Notes: a model not told the origin generated them from the sequence alone. A stretch of 47,583 bases of DNA from an uncultured Anaerolineae bacterium (GCA_938005675.1 CALKXH010000056.1:1-47583), one strand, 5' to 3'; shown: positions 15,916-24,112, numbered from the stretch's first letter. Numbers and translations: made by a program.

Positions 15916-16641
15916 CTAGCGCCAACGCCGCGATTGCACAATTTGAGCCGTGGCGAGCAGCAGCACGCTCATCACGCCCACGAAGAAGACCGTGTGATCG
16001 AAGCGCACGATGCCGATGGCGAACGAATACGAGTAGTTGCTCTGGAAGCTCAGGCTGCGCACGAACTCCGCCAAGGCGCGGTTGTTCAGCACGTTGCCGA
16101 CCAAATCCGCCTGCCACAGGATCAGCAGCGCCGCCATGCCCAAGAACGCCGCCACGATCTGATTCTCGTTCAGGGCGGAGAAGAACATGCCCACGGCGAT
16201 AGATGCTCCGCCGAACAGCCACAGCCCGATGTACGCCGCGAACGCCACGCCCACATCGACTGGATTCAGCCACAGCATCAGGACTTGGTGGACGAGGGTC
16301 AGGCTGATCAGCAAGGTATAGTACGCCCAAGCGCCCAAAAACTTACCCAACACGATCTGATAATCTTGCAAGGGCAAGGTCATCAGCAGCTCCAACGTGC
16401 CCTCCCGATTCTCCTCCGCCAGCAGGCGCATGGTCAGCAGCGGCACGAAGAAGACGCTGAACTGAGCGAGGTAGATCAGCGGCAAGGCAGGATCGACGGG
16501 CGCGCGTCCGTTGCGCAGGGCGAGATCGTTGTTGAAGGTGAAGCCGGTCAGCAGCAGCACGGCGAACGCCACAAAATAGGCAATCGGCGAGCTGAAATAC
16601 TGCGCCAACTCGCGGCGAAAGATGATCCCGATGTGCCTCAT
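15916..16641 (-). CDS. ABC-2 type permease (GldF-like)
   Basis: The 241-residue product has about six hydrophobic segments. The first conserved stretch is FRRELAQYFSSPIAYFVAFAVLLLTGF, and EENREGTLELLMTLPLQDYQIVLGKFLGAW is the ABC-2 permease signature between helices 2 and 3. It forms the membrane channel of the exporter powered by the ATPase that overlaps it by four bases upstream. The substrate is unknown. Confidence 0.88.
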   Translation of the reverse strand: MRHIGIIFRRELAQYFSSPIAYFVAFAVLLLTGFTFNNDLALRNGRAPVDPALPLIYLAQFSVFFVPLLTMRLLAEENREGTLELLMTLPLQDYQIVLGKFLGAWAYYTLLISLTLVHQVLMLWLNPVDVGVAFAAYIGLWLFGGASIAVGMFFSALNENQIVAAFLGMAALLILWQADLVGNVLNNRALAEFVRSLSFQSNYSYSFAIGIVRFDHTVFFVGVMSVLLLATAQIVQSRRWR

Positions 16642-17573
16642 AGCCGCTCGTTCGTCCCTTCGCGCACGGTCAGCTCTAGGAAGATATCCTCTAGGGACAT
16701 GGCGAGCGGGCGCAGCTCCAAGAGTTCCCAGCCCGCCGCCGCGACTGCCTGAGCGATGCGCCCGCGCACATCCACGTCGCGCCGCGCCTCCACGCTGAAG
16801 CCATCTGGCAACGCCTCAACGCGCGCCACGCCCGCGATGTTCTGCAGCGCCTTGCGCACTGACTCGGCTGACTCCGCCTTGCCGACCCGCACGAAGAGCC
16901 GCGCGCCTTTTTGAAGCTGATCGCGCAGCGCCTGCGGCTTATCCATCGCCACGATCTCGCCGCGATGGATGATCACCACGCGGTCGCAGACCTGCTCCGC
17001 CTCGCTGAGGATGTGGGTGCTGAACATGACCGTGTGATTCTTGCCCAAGCTGCGCACCAGATCGCGCACCTCGAGGGTCTGGCGCGGGTCGAGCCCGATG
17101 GTTGGCTCGTCGAGGATCAGCACGGGCGGGTCGTGGATGAGCGCCTGCGCCAAGCCGACGCGTTGGCGCATCCCTTTGGAGATGTTGCGGATCAGGCTAT
17201 CGCGGCGGGTATGCATCCCGACGAGGCGCAGGACGTCGTCGGCGCGGCTGGCGGCTTGCGGCACGCCGCGCAGCTCCGCCACGTACTTCACGTAGCCGTG
17301 AACGGTCATATCCGGGTAGAGCGGCACGGTCTCTGGCAGGTAGCCGACGCGCTTGCGCACCTCCAGCGAGTCGGCGAAGACGTCGTAGCCCGCCACGGCG
17401 GCGCGTCCGCTGGTGGGCGGCATGTAGCCGGTCAGGATGCGCATGGTGGTGGTCTTGCCGGCGCCGTTCGGACCTAGAAAGCCCAGAATCTCGCCGCTCT
17501 CCGCCTGAAAGCTGATGCCGCGCAACGCCATGAAGCGTCCGTAGCGCTTGGTGAGCGATTCAACTGTGATCAT
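16638..17573 (-). CDS. ABC transporter ATP-binding protein (GldA-like)
   Basis: The 311-residue product has Walker A GPNGAGKTT (about residues 34-42), Q-loop region YLPETVPLYPDMTV, signature ISKGMRQRVGLAQALIHDPPVL, Walker B LILDEPTIGLDP and H-loop MFSTHILSEAEQVC. The last 90 residues are the accessory C-terminal domain of the CcmA/NatA/GldA class. It is the first gene of the four-gene exporter cluster and drives the GldF-like permease. Confidence 0.92.
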   Translation of the reverse strand: MITVESLTKRYGRFMALRGISFQAESGEILGFLGPNGAGKTTTMRILTGYMPPTSGRAAVAGYDVFADSLEVRKRVGYLPETVPLYPDMTVHGYVKYVAELRGVPQAASRADDVLRLVGMHTRRDSLIRNISKGMRQRVGLAQALIHDPPVLILDEPTIGLDPRQTLEVRDLVRSLGKNHTVMFSTHILSEAEQVCDRVVIIHRGEIVAMDKPQALRDQLQKGARLFVRVGKAESAESVRKALQNIAGVARVEALPDGFSVEARRDVDVRGRIAQAVAAAGWELLELRPLAMSLEDIFLELTVREGTNERL

Positions 17574-17579
17574 GCCTAC

Positions 17580-17609
17580 ATTCTACACACTGTGTGCCCT
17601 CTGCCACAA
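17580..17609 (-). promoter_or_regulatory. Predicted promoter for the ABC/GldG/DUF4340 cluster
   Basis: On the minus strand there is TTGTGG (17604-17609), an 18-base spacer and TAGAAT (17580-17585). The -10 box ends seven bases before the ATG at 17573, so transcription would start at or beside the start codon, implying a leaderless or nearly leaderless mRNA. Confidence 0.5.
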
Positions 17610-17615
17610 AGATCG

Positions 17616-17644
17616 TTGCGAGCAGCCAGCAATTTCCCTATACT
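17616..17644 (+). promoter_or_regulatory. Predicted promoter for the GH13 lipoprotein gene
   Basis: TTGCGA (17616-17621), a 17-base spacer and TATACT (17639-17644), with the expected start near 17651. It is divergent from the ABC cluster promoter. Confidence 0.6.
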
Positions 17645-17684
17645 GTACGCAGTTTCCACCAGTTTAACCGACTAGGATTAAACG

Positions 17685-19691
17685 ATGCTTAAACGCTTAG
17701 CGCTCATCTGGCTGATCCTAGCTGCTCTGCTGAGCGGCTGTGACTCCTCTGAGACAATCGCCACGGTCACGGCGCGCTTCGAAGGCACGCAGGCGGTCGC
17801 CCCGACCCTGACCGCCGCCGCGCAAGTCACCGCCACGCGCACGCCCACCCCGACCGTCACGCCGAGCCTGACTCCGACGCCCACGCCGATCCCTGAGCCA
17901 ACTGAGACGCCCACCCCTGAGCCGACCGCGCCCACCACAGGCTTGAACGGCACGCTCAATCGGGCGACCGTCGCGCGCAGTCAGCCCTCGCTCGCCGCGC
18001 CTGAGGTGGCGCGTCTGGAGGCGGGGCAAGCCGTGATCGCCACGGCGCGCAGCCGCCGCTTCGCCCAGATCGCCCTGCCTGAGGCTCAAAGCGCATGGAT
18101 TCTGAGCGCGCACGCCGATTGGCAAGGCGACCTCGCCCTGCTGCCTGAGGTCGAGGTCGCCGCTGAGGCAGCCGCGCCCGCCCCGCCCGACTTCGATCCG
18201 CTGCCCATCCGCAAGCCTGAGACGGCGTGGTTCGGCGAGCGCGTCATTTACTCGCTCTTCGTGCGCAGCTTCCGCGACTCCGACGGCGACGGCATCGGCG
18301 ACCTGCGCGGCGTGATCGAAGGGCTCGACTACATCCAGTCGCTCGGCGCCGATACGATCTGGCTCTTGCCGATCTTCAGCAGCCCGTCCTATCACGGCTA
18401 CGATACGACCGATTACTACAGCATCAATCCCGATTACGGCACGCGCGAGGATTTCCTCGCCCTGATCGAAGCCGTCCGCGCGCGCGGCATGTACCTGCTG
18501 ATCGACTACGTGGCGAACCACACCTCCGACCAGCATCCCTTCTTCCGCGATGCGCGCGGCAGACCGCAAAGCCCGTACGCCGAGTTCTACATCTGGAACA
18601 ACCCTGAGCACACGCGCTATCAAGCCTTCGCGGGCATCGGCTTCATGCCGGAGCTGAACTACGACTCGCCGCGCGTGCGCGAGTACATGATCGAGGTGGC
18701 GCTGCACTGGCTCGATCCTAACGGCGACGGCGACCCCTCCGATGGCGTGCATGGTTTCCGCGCTGACGTGGCGAAGGACGTGCCGCTCGATTTTTGGCGC
18801 GAGTTGCGCGCCGCCATGGATCGCGTCAATCCGAGCGCGGTCATCTTGGGCGAGATTTGGGCGGATGGCGCCACCATCAGCCGCTTCCTCGATGGCACAG
18901 CCCTCGATGCCGCCTTTCACTTCCCCGCCTTCAGCGCCCTGAGCGGTCACCACGACCGCAACGGCGATGGCATCATCAACGGGGTGGGCGGCGCGGCGCC
19001 GCTCGGCGCCGCCATGCGCGCCTTGCGCCGCACCATCGCCCCGACCACCTTCCTCGCCCACTTCACGCACAACCACGACTCCAACCGCCTGATGAGCATG
19101 GTCGAGGGCGAGGCGCAATTGGCGCGCGCCGCCGCCGTCTGGCTGTACACCGCGCCCGACGTGCCGACGATCTACTATGGCGAGGAGATCGGCATGAAGG
19201 GCGTCAAGGGCGCGGGCAACCCGTATTTCGATGAATTCCGCCGCGAGCCGCTCGATTGGTACGCCGCCGAGACGGGCGCGGGCATGACGACGTGGTTCAA
19301 GCCCGCCAATCGCAATAACGCGCCCAACGACGGCATCAGCGTGGAGGAACAAGACGGCGATCCGACCTCGCTGCTGAGCCTGTACCGTCAACTGGGCGCC
19401 TTGCGCAAGGGCAGCGCCGCCCTGCGAGCGGGCAATTTCGCCATCCCGCGCGACGAAGATGCCCTCTACATCCTGCAGCGCTGGTCTGAGGACGAACTGT
19501 ACCTCATCGCCATCAATTTCACAAAACAGTCACAAAATTTTGAGGCAGCGCGCTATCAGATGGCGGGCGGAATCGCTTTCGCGCCGCAATCGGCTGAAAT
19601 TGCCCTGCTGGAGAACGGATCAGGAGATTTTGAGCGCGGTTTCCGCCTTGAGCGCGGCGGCTTCGTGATAATCCGTCTCAGTAGGTCTTAA
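17685..19691 (+). CDS. GH13 alpha-amylase-family lipoprotein with Thr/Pro linker and SH3-like domain
   Basis: The 668-residue product begins with a lipoprotein signal (lipobox LLSGC, Cys about 19). A Thr/Pro-rich linker (TPTPTVTPSLTPTPTPIPEP) follows, then a small SH3b-like domain of about 65 residues, and then a complete GH13 barrel from about residue 180. GH13 markers are DSDGDGIGDLRG, LIDYVANHTS, nucleophile Asp in HGFRADVAKDV, acid/base Glu in ILGEIWADG, and the transition-state Asp in FTHNHDSNR. A beta-sandwich closes the protein. It should hydrolyse alpha-glucans outside the cell while anchored to the membrane. No sugar transporter or regulator accompanies it, so the exact substrate is open. 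Confidence 0.9.
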   Translation: MLKRLALIWLILAALLSGCDSSETIATVTARFEGTQAVAPTLTAAAQVTATRTPTPTVTPSLTPTPTPIPEPTETPTPEPTAPTTGLNGTLNRATVARSQPSLAAPEVARLEAGQAVIATARSRRFAQIALPEAQSAWILSAHADWQGDLALLPEVEVAAEAAAPAPPDFDPLPIRKPETAWFGERVIYSLFVRSFRDSDGDGIGDLRGVIEGLDYIQSLGADTIWLLPIFSSPSYHGYDTTDYYSINPDYGTREDFLALIEAVRARGMYLLIDYVANHTSDQHPFFRDARGRPQSPYAEFYIWNNPEHTRYQAFAGIGFMPELNYDSPRVREYMIEVALHWLDPNGDGDPSDGVHGFRADVAKDVPLDFWRELRAAMDRVNPSAVILGEIWADGATISRFLDGTALDAAFHFPAFSALSGHHDRNGDGIINGVGGAAPLGAAMRALRRTIAPTTFLAHFTHNHDSNRLMSMVEGEAQLARAAAVWLYTAPDVPTIYYGEEIGMKGVKGAGNPYFDEFRREPLDWYAAETGAGMTTWFKPANRNNAPNDGISVEEQDGDPTSLLSLYRQLGALRKGSAALRAGNFAIPRDEDALYILQRWSEDELYLIAINFTKQSQNFEAARYQMAGGIAFAPQSAEIALLENGSGDFERGFRLERGGFVIIRLSRS

Positions 19692-19747
19692 GGCGCGCTC
19701 AAGTGTTAAAGTTTTGTAAAAGATTCGGCGGACAGGGCAAAAAGGTA

Positions 19748-19776
19748 TTGATCAAAGTGCTATGGCGTACTATGAT
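19748..19776 (+). promoter_or_regulatory. Predicted promoter for hisS
   Basis: TTGATC (19748-19753), a 17-base spacer and TATGAT (19771-19776), with the start near 19783, about 40 bases before the hisS GTG. Confidence 0.6.
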
Positions 19777-19823
19777 GACCTCAATTGCCATAAGCCAGTT
19801 GCTTGCTATGTAAGGGCTGAACT

Positions 19824-21185
19824 GTGGAAAGAATTACGCCGCGCTTGCCCAGCGGGATGCGCGACTTTTTGCCTGAAGAGCTGCTGCGCCGCCAATTCGT
19901 CATCGAGCAGGTGGCACGCGTCTTCGAGGCGTTCGGCTACGAGCCACTCCAAACGCCCGTCCTTGAGCTGGAAGAGACCCTGCTGGGCAAATACGGCGCC
20001 GACGCCGAAAAACTCATCTTTCACGCTCAGCATCCCGGCGGCAAGGAGAAACTCGCCCTGCGCTACGACCTGACCGTGCCGTTGGCGCGCGCCTTCGCCC
20101 TGCACGAGGGCAAGCTCAGCCTGCCTTTCCGCCGCTACCAGATCGCGCCCGTCTGGCGCGCCGAGCGCCCCCAGCGCGGCAGATTCCGCGAGTTTTATCA
20201 GTGCGACGTGGATTGCGTCGGCGTGGAGGGCATGGAAGCCGACGCCGAGGTCATCAGCGTGGCAGCTACTGCCTTGCAACGGCTCGGCTTCAGCGATTTC
20301 GCCCTCAAGGTCAACAATCGCAAACTGCTGACAGGCATCGGCATGTACGTCGGCTTGGCGGGCGAGCCGCTCGCCAACCTGTACCGCTCCATCGATAAGC
20401 TCGACAAGATCGGGGCGGAGGGCGTGCGCGAGGAACTGCTCAAAAGCGGCATCGCGGCTGAGGTGGTGGCGCGCATCATGGCGCTGATCGGGACGGGCGC
20501 GGTTGAGTGCGGCTACGAGGTCGCCGCTGAGCAGCTCGCTCAGCTGCGCCAGCAGCTCGCTGAGGTGCCTTTGGCGCTCGAAGGCATCGCTGAGCTGGAG
20601 CGCGTCTTCACCTACCTTGAGGCGAGCGGGATTCCGAGCGCGAGGGTGGCGTTCGATGCGGCGATGGTGCGCGGGCTGGGCTACTACACCGGTCCGATCT
20701 TCGAGGCGGTCTCGCTCAGCGCCGATCCTGAAGAGCGGGTGGGCAGTTTGGCGGGCGGCGGCAGATACGACGACCTGATCGGGCTGTTCCGCAAGGCATC
20801 CCTGCCGACGGTCGGCGTCAGCTTGGGCATCGAGCGGCTGATCGTGCTGATGGAGAGGCGCGGCATGTATCCAGAGCCGCTGCAGCGCACGGTCGTGCAA
20901 GTCTTGGTGAGCGTCTTCAGCGAGGCGTTGCGCCCGTCGGCGTTGCGCTTGGCGAGTCAGCTGCGCGAGGCGGGTCTCAGGGTGGAAGTTTTCGCGGGCA
21001 GCGCCAAGTTGGGCAAGCAGCTCGCCTACGCTGATAAGCGTGGCATCCCGCTGGTCGCCCTGCTGGGCGAGGACGAGCTCGCCGCAGGCGCGGTCAAGTT
21101 CAAGCGCCTGCGCGATCAGCATGAGTCAGCCTGCCCGCAGGCTGAGGCGGCTCAGCGCGCCCAGCAACTTTTGCAAGGCGCCTAG
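19824..21185 (+). CDS. hisS: Histidyl-tRNA synthetase
   Basis: The 453-residue class II synthetase starts at GTG (MERITPRLPSGMRDFLPEE). Motif 2 is seen in FRRYQIAPVWRAERPQRGRFREF, the histidine-binding stretches are LGYYTGPIFEA and GGGRYDDL, and motif 3 is SLGIERL. The C-terminal anticodon-binding domain runs from about residue 345. The enzyme charges tRNA-His. The length is slightly above the usual 420-430. It stands alone, with its own promoter and a 306-bp gap after it. Confidence 0.97.
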   Translation: MERITPRLPSGMRDFLPEELLRRQFVIEQVARVFEAFGYEPLQTPVLELEETLLGKYGADAEKLIFHAQHPGGKEKLALRYDLTVPLARAFALHEGKLSLPFRRYQIAPVWRAERPQRGRFREFYQCDVDCVGVEGMEADAEVISVAATALQRLGFSDFALKVNNRKLLTGIGMYVGLAGEPLANLYRSIDKLDKIGAEGVREELLKSGIAAEVVARIMALIGTGAVECGYEVAAEQLAQLRQQLAEVPLALEGIAELERVFTYLEASGIPSARVAFDAAMVRGLGYYTGPIFEAVSLSADPEERVGSLAGGGRYDDLIGLFRKASLPTVGVSLGIERLIVLMERRGMYPEPLQRTVVQVLVSVFSEALRPSALRLASQLREAGLRVEVFAGSAKLGKQLAYADKRGIPLVALLGEDELAAGAVKFKRLRDQHESACPQAEAAQRAQQLLQGA

Positions 21186-21322
21186 TCTCACAGCGCTGCT
21201 AGATGAGTATTCTATGAAAACCTCCTAAGTCTCCAACCAACCAATTTGCTCCACTTTTTTCACGTCTTGAACTGGCATCTACAGGCAAAAATGCACACTT
21301 TTCACATTTGCTCAATGCGCCT

Positions 21323-21353
21323 ATTAGATTTGCACTGCGTGGCAAAATCTAAT
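21323..21353. repeat. Inverted repeat upstream of the BTAD regulator promoter
   Basis: ATTAGATTTGC and GCAAAATCTAAT are inverted, with one extra A in the right arm and an eight-base centre. The repeat ends ten bases before the -35 box of the next gene. It lacks a T-run, so an operator is as likely as a hisS terminator. Confidence 0.5.
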
Positions 21354-21362
21354 CAAGCGAAC

Positions 21363-21391
21363 TTGCACTATTACAGATAATAAGCTATAAT
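21363..21391 (+). promoter_or_regulatory. Predicted promoter for the BTAD regulator gene
   Basis: TTGCAC (21363-21368), a 17-base spacer and a perfect TATAAT (21386-21391), with the start near 21398. Confidence 0.7.
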
Positions 21392-21491
21392 TGGATTGAG
21401 CGTAGTTAACGAAATAAAGATAAAAGATCATAAATATCAGCTTGCGCGTGCTTTGGAGTTCAAGTCCATCAGATAGGAAGCAAAAGAAGCT

Positions 21492-22772
21492 ATGGGTACC
21501 TACACACAGTTCACGCCTGAAGCCTTTGTGGAGCAGACTCAGGAACGCAGCCTGATCTTGCTCTCGCCACGTTTGCGCAGCCGTAATGCGCTGTTGGGCT
21601 GGTTTCTGAATTCAGGTAGCGATGCCTACTACTACGCGCTCAATCAAAAGGCGGACTTACACGCTTTTCTGTGGCAGTTAGCTGAAGGGTTGCAGGATTT
21701 CGATCCGAAATTCGGGGCGCAGACACTGCAAGCCGCCGATCGACGCGCCGATCCCGCCGAATGCGCCGACGCCCTCGTGGCTGACCTGAAGCGCGCTAAG
21801 CCCAAGCCCGCCTATTTGGTTATTGATAACGCCGACTTGCTGCTCAGCAACCCCGAAGCCGACCGCACGGCGCTCCTCGCTTTCTTCGAGCGCTTAGCGG
21901 AGGCGCTGCCATCCGATCTCAAGGTGGTGCTGAACAGCCGCTTGCTGGATTACCAAATGTGGGCACCGATGGTCTATAAGGGCAAAGCGACCGTCTTCGG
22001 CGACGATAAGACGCTCGATGCCGGCATCTTCAACCCCAACAAGCCCGCCCCAGCGCATTTGGAGGTCTACGGCTTGGCGGCGGGCTACGTCTACGTGGAC
22101 GGCAAGCCCATCACCACGTGGGATGGACCATTACCGCGCAACTTGTTCTACTTCTTCGTCGATCACCCGATGGTCACCCGCAATGAGGTCTTCGAGACCT
22201 TCTGGCCCGACCTGCCCACCAAAGAAGCGACGAACGTTTTCCACGTCACCAAGCGCAAGATCAGCGAGCGACTGGGCTACGAGCTGACTCAATACGCCGG
22301 TGGCTTCTACCGCCCCTCGGATCAAATGGCAGTTCACTACGACGTCAAGGAATTTGAGCGCATTATCGAGTCGGCGCGCCTGAACCCGCCTGAGGATCCC
22401 AGCATTTGGTACGACGCTATCAAGCTTTACCGCACGCCGTTCCTCTACAAAAACGACATGGCTTGGGTGGTCAAGCGCCGCGAGCAGCTCCGCCTTGCCT
22501 ACGCCGAGGCGCTCATCGGCATCGCGCGGCTCTATCGCGGGCAAAACGACACCGAACGCTCGATCCACTTCTACTTGCGCGCCATGCGGGAAGTGCCACA
22601 GCGTGAGGATATCCACCGCGAATTGATGATGCTCTACCACTTGCGCGGCGAGACGACTAAAGCCATCGCTCAGTATGAGAAACTCTCGGAAATCTTGCGG
22701 CGCAGCTTAGGTATTCAGCCCTCCAAGACCACGCAAGCTGTCTATAACAAGATCAGAGCGGGTAAAGTTTGA
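21492..22772 (+). CDS. Transcriptional regulator with degenerate STAND-like domain, winged helix and BTAD
   Basis: The 426-residue product has three parts. Residues 1-170 resemble the start of a MalT/STAND ATPase: SLILLSPRLRSRNALLGWFL stands where a P-loop should be but lacks GKT, while AYLVIDNADLLL looks like Walker B and LKVVLNSRLL like sensor 1. Residues about 190-280 form an OmpR-type winged helix (LPRNLFYFFVDHPMVTRNEVFETFWPD, TNVFHVTKRKISERLG). Residues about 290-426 are a TPR-like bacterial transcriptional activator domain (YDVKEFERII, LYRGQNDTERSIHFYLRAM). The last two parts match the SARP/AfsR class. Nearby targets are unknown; the upstream inverted repeat may be its own operator. Confidence 0.8.
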   Translation: MGTYTQFTPEAFVEQTQERSLILLSPRLRSRNALLGWFLNSGSDAYYYALNQKADLHAFLWQLAEGLQDFDPKFGAQTLQAADRRADPAECADALVADLKRAKPKPAYLVIDNADLLLSNPEADRTALLAFFERLAEALPSDLKVVLNSRLLDYQMWAPMVYKGKATVFGDDKTLDAGIFNPNKPAPAHLEVYGLAAGYVYVDGKPITTWDGPLPRNLFYFFVDHPMVTRNEVFETFWPDLPTKEATNVFHVTKRKISERLGYELTQYAGGFYRPSDQMAVHYDVKEFERIIESARLNPPEDPSIWYDAIKLYRTPFLYKNDMAWVVKRREQLRLAYAEALIGIARLYRGQNDTERSIHFYLRAMREVPQREDIHRELMMLYHLRGETTKAIAQYEKLSEILRRSLGIQPSKTTQAVYNKIRAGKV

Positions 22773-22774
22773 AC

Positions 22775-22803
22775 TTGCCGCCAGAAGCGCTCTGTGCTAT
22801 GCT
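22775..22803 (+). promoter_or_regulatory. Possible promoter for the YraN-family gene and miaA, overlapping a hairpin
   Basis: TTGCCG (22775-22780), a 17-base spacer and TATGCT (22798-22803). The -10 box lies at the loop edge of the hairpin at 22788-22821. Confidence 0.4.
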
Positions 22804-22821
22804 GAAACGTAGCACAGAGCG
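22788..22821 (+). terminator. Hairpin terminator after the BTAD regulator gene
   Basis: CGCTCTGTGCTA and TAGCACAGAGCG form a perfect 12-bp stem with a ten-base loop, followed by TCTTCATT. It ends nine bases before the ribosome binding site of the YraN-family gene. Confidence 0.65.
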
Positions 22822-22842
22822 TCTTCATTGAGGCTTGACTTC

Positions 22843-23202
22843 ATGCCTAGCACAGCCAATCGGCGCGCCAAAGGCGCACACGGCGAGCGGCTTGCCGAGC
22901 GCGCCCTCCAACGAGCGGGCTACCGCATTCAGGCGCGCAATTGGCGCTGCTCGGGGGGCGAAATCGACTTGATCGCTCAACACGAGGGCGAGTGGGTCTT
23001 CATCGAGGTGCGCGGCTGCTCAGCAGGCGTCAACGCCGCCATCGAGAGCCTGACGGCGCGCAAAGCCGCTCACCTGCTCAACGCCGCCCAGACCTACCTG
23101 AACAACCTCGATCAGCCTGAGGCGCCCTTCCGCTTCGACCTCGCCGCAGTCGACTATCGCAGCGGCGCCGTCGAGATCGTCCGCGATGCCCTCGCTTGGT
23201 AG
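22843..23202 (+). CDS. YraN family protein (UPF0102)
   Basis: The 119-residue product starts at ATG 22843, nine bases after GAGG; an in-frame TTG at 22828 is less likely. The family signature is complete: KGAHGERLAERALQRAGYRI, NWRCSGGEIDLIAQ and WVFIEVRG, a predicted restriction-endonuclease-like fold with D and E/V positions (EIDLI, FIEVR). The usual EVK is EVR here. YraN proteins are widespread and of uncertain role, possibly in DNA processing or recombination. The gene overlaps miaA by 17 bases. Confidence 0.9.
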   Translation: MPSTANRRAKGAHGERLAERALQRAGYRIQARNWRCSGGEIDLIAQHEGEWVFIEVRGCSAGVNAAIESLTARKAAHLLNAAQTYLNNLDQPEAPFRFDLAAVDYRSGAVEIVRDALAW

Positions 23203-24109
23203 CCTGATCGCCCTGATCGGCGCGACGGGCGTCGGCAAGACCGCCCTCGCCATCCAGATCGCCCAGCGCTTCAACGGCGAGATCGTCGGCGCCGATAGCC
23301 GCCAAATCTACCGCTATATGGATATCGGCACTGCCAAGCCCACGCCCGCCGAGCGCGCCGCCGCACCCCATCACCTGATCGACGTGACCGATCCCGATCA
23401 GCCGCTCAGCTTGGCGGAGTATCAGCGCCTCGCCTACGCCGCCATCGCCGATATCCATGCGCGCGGCAAGCTCCCGCTCTTGGTCGGCGGCACGGGGCAG
23501 TACGTCACGGCTGTGCTGGAGGGCTGGCGCGCGCCCGAAGTGCCGCCCGATCCCGCCCTGCGCGCCGAGCTGGAGGCGCTCTGCGCCCAGCACGGCACGG
23601 CTGCGCTGGTGGAGCGGCTGCAGGCGCTCGATCCCCTCTCGGCGGCGCGCATCGATCCGCACAACGCCCGCCGCCTGATCCGCGCCCTCGAAGTCTGCCT
23701 GATCAGCGGCAAGCCTTTCAGCGCGCAGCGCCGCAAAGCGCCGCCGCCCTATCGCGTCCTAGAGATCGGGCTGCACCTGCCCCGCGAGGCGCTCTTCCCG
23801 CGCCTCGACGCCCGCATCGCGCGCATGATGGCGGACGGTCTGCTAGAGGAGGTTGCTCAGTTGCAGCGGCGCGGGTACGATCCGCGCTTGCCATCGCTGA
23901 GCGGACTGGGCTACGCGCAGCTGGGCGCTCATCTGCGCGGCGAGTGCAGCCTTGAGGAGGCGCTGAGCGCCTTCAAGCGCGAGACGCGCGCCTTCGTGCG
24001 CCGCCAAGAGACGTGGTTTCGGCATCACGGCGCGCCCGAATGGTTCGCAGCCGATGCGCCTGAGGCTGTTCTGGAGCGCATCGCCGCGTGGCTGAAGGAA
24101 GAAAGGTAG
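23186..24109 (+). CDS. miaA: tRNA dimethylallyltransferase MiaA
   Basis: The 307-residue product has P-loop GATGVGKTALA at the N-terminus, then ADSRQIYRYMDIGTAKP, HHLIDVTDPDQPLS, LLVGGTGQYVTAVLEG, LDPLSAARIDPHNARRLIRALEV and RQETWFR, all MiaA signatures. It transfers an isopentenyl group to A37 of tRNAs reading UNN codons. The start at 23186 overlaps the YraN-family gene, so the two are coupled. The C-terminus is shorter than in E. coli but typical of Gram-positive and Chloroflexota homologues. Confidence 0.96.
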   Translation: MPSLGSLIALIGATGVGKTALAIQIAQRFNGEIVGADSRQIYRYMDIGTAKPTPAERAAAPHHLIDVTDPDQPLSLAEYQRLAYAAIADIHARGKLPLLVGGTGQYVTAVLEGWRAPEVPPDPALRAELEALCAQHGTAALVERLQALDPLSAARIDPHNARRLIRALEVCLISGKPFSAQRRKAPPPYRVLEIGLHLPREALFPRLDARIARMMADGLLEEVAQLQRRGYDPRLPSLSGLGYAQLGAHLRGECSLEEALSAFKRETRAFVRRQETWFRHHGAPEWFAADAPEAVLERIAAWLKEER

Positions 24110-24112
24110 AGC

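Larger units (their letters stand above)
21186..21491 (+). promoter_or_regulatory. 306-bp AT-rich regulatory region before the BTAD regulator
   Basis: This stretch is visibly more AT-rich than its surroundings and has no gene. It holds an inverted repeat (21323-21353), a strong promoter (21363-21391), a direct repeat ATTTGCTC (21244-21251 and 21306-21313) and a leader of about 94 bases. Confidence 0.55.

Noticed and set aside
17718-19391. 557-residue open frame on the minus strand opposite the GH13 gene
   Set aside because: It is a GC-rich shadow without any recognisable motif, opposite a clear GH13 enzyme.
19762-20073. Small plus-strand frame at the start of hisS
   Set aside because: It overlaps the predicted hisS promoter and reads hisS in the wrong frame.
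22828-23202. TTG start for the YraN-family gene
   Set aside because: The ATG at 22843 is nine bases after a GAGG site, and the family begins near RRAKGAHGE.
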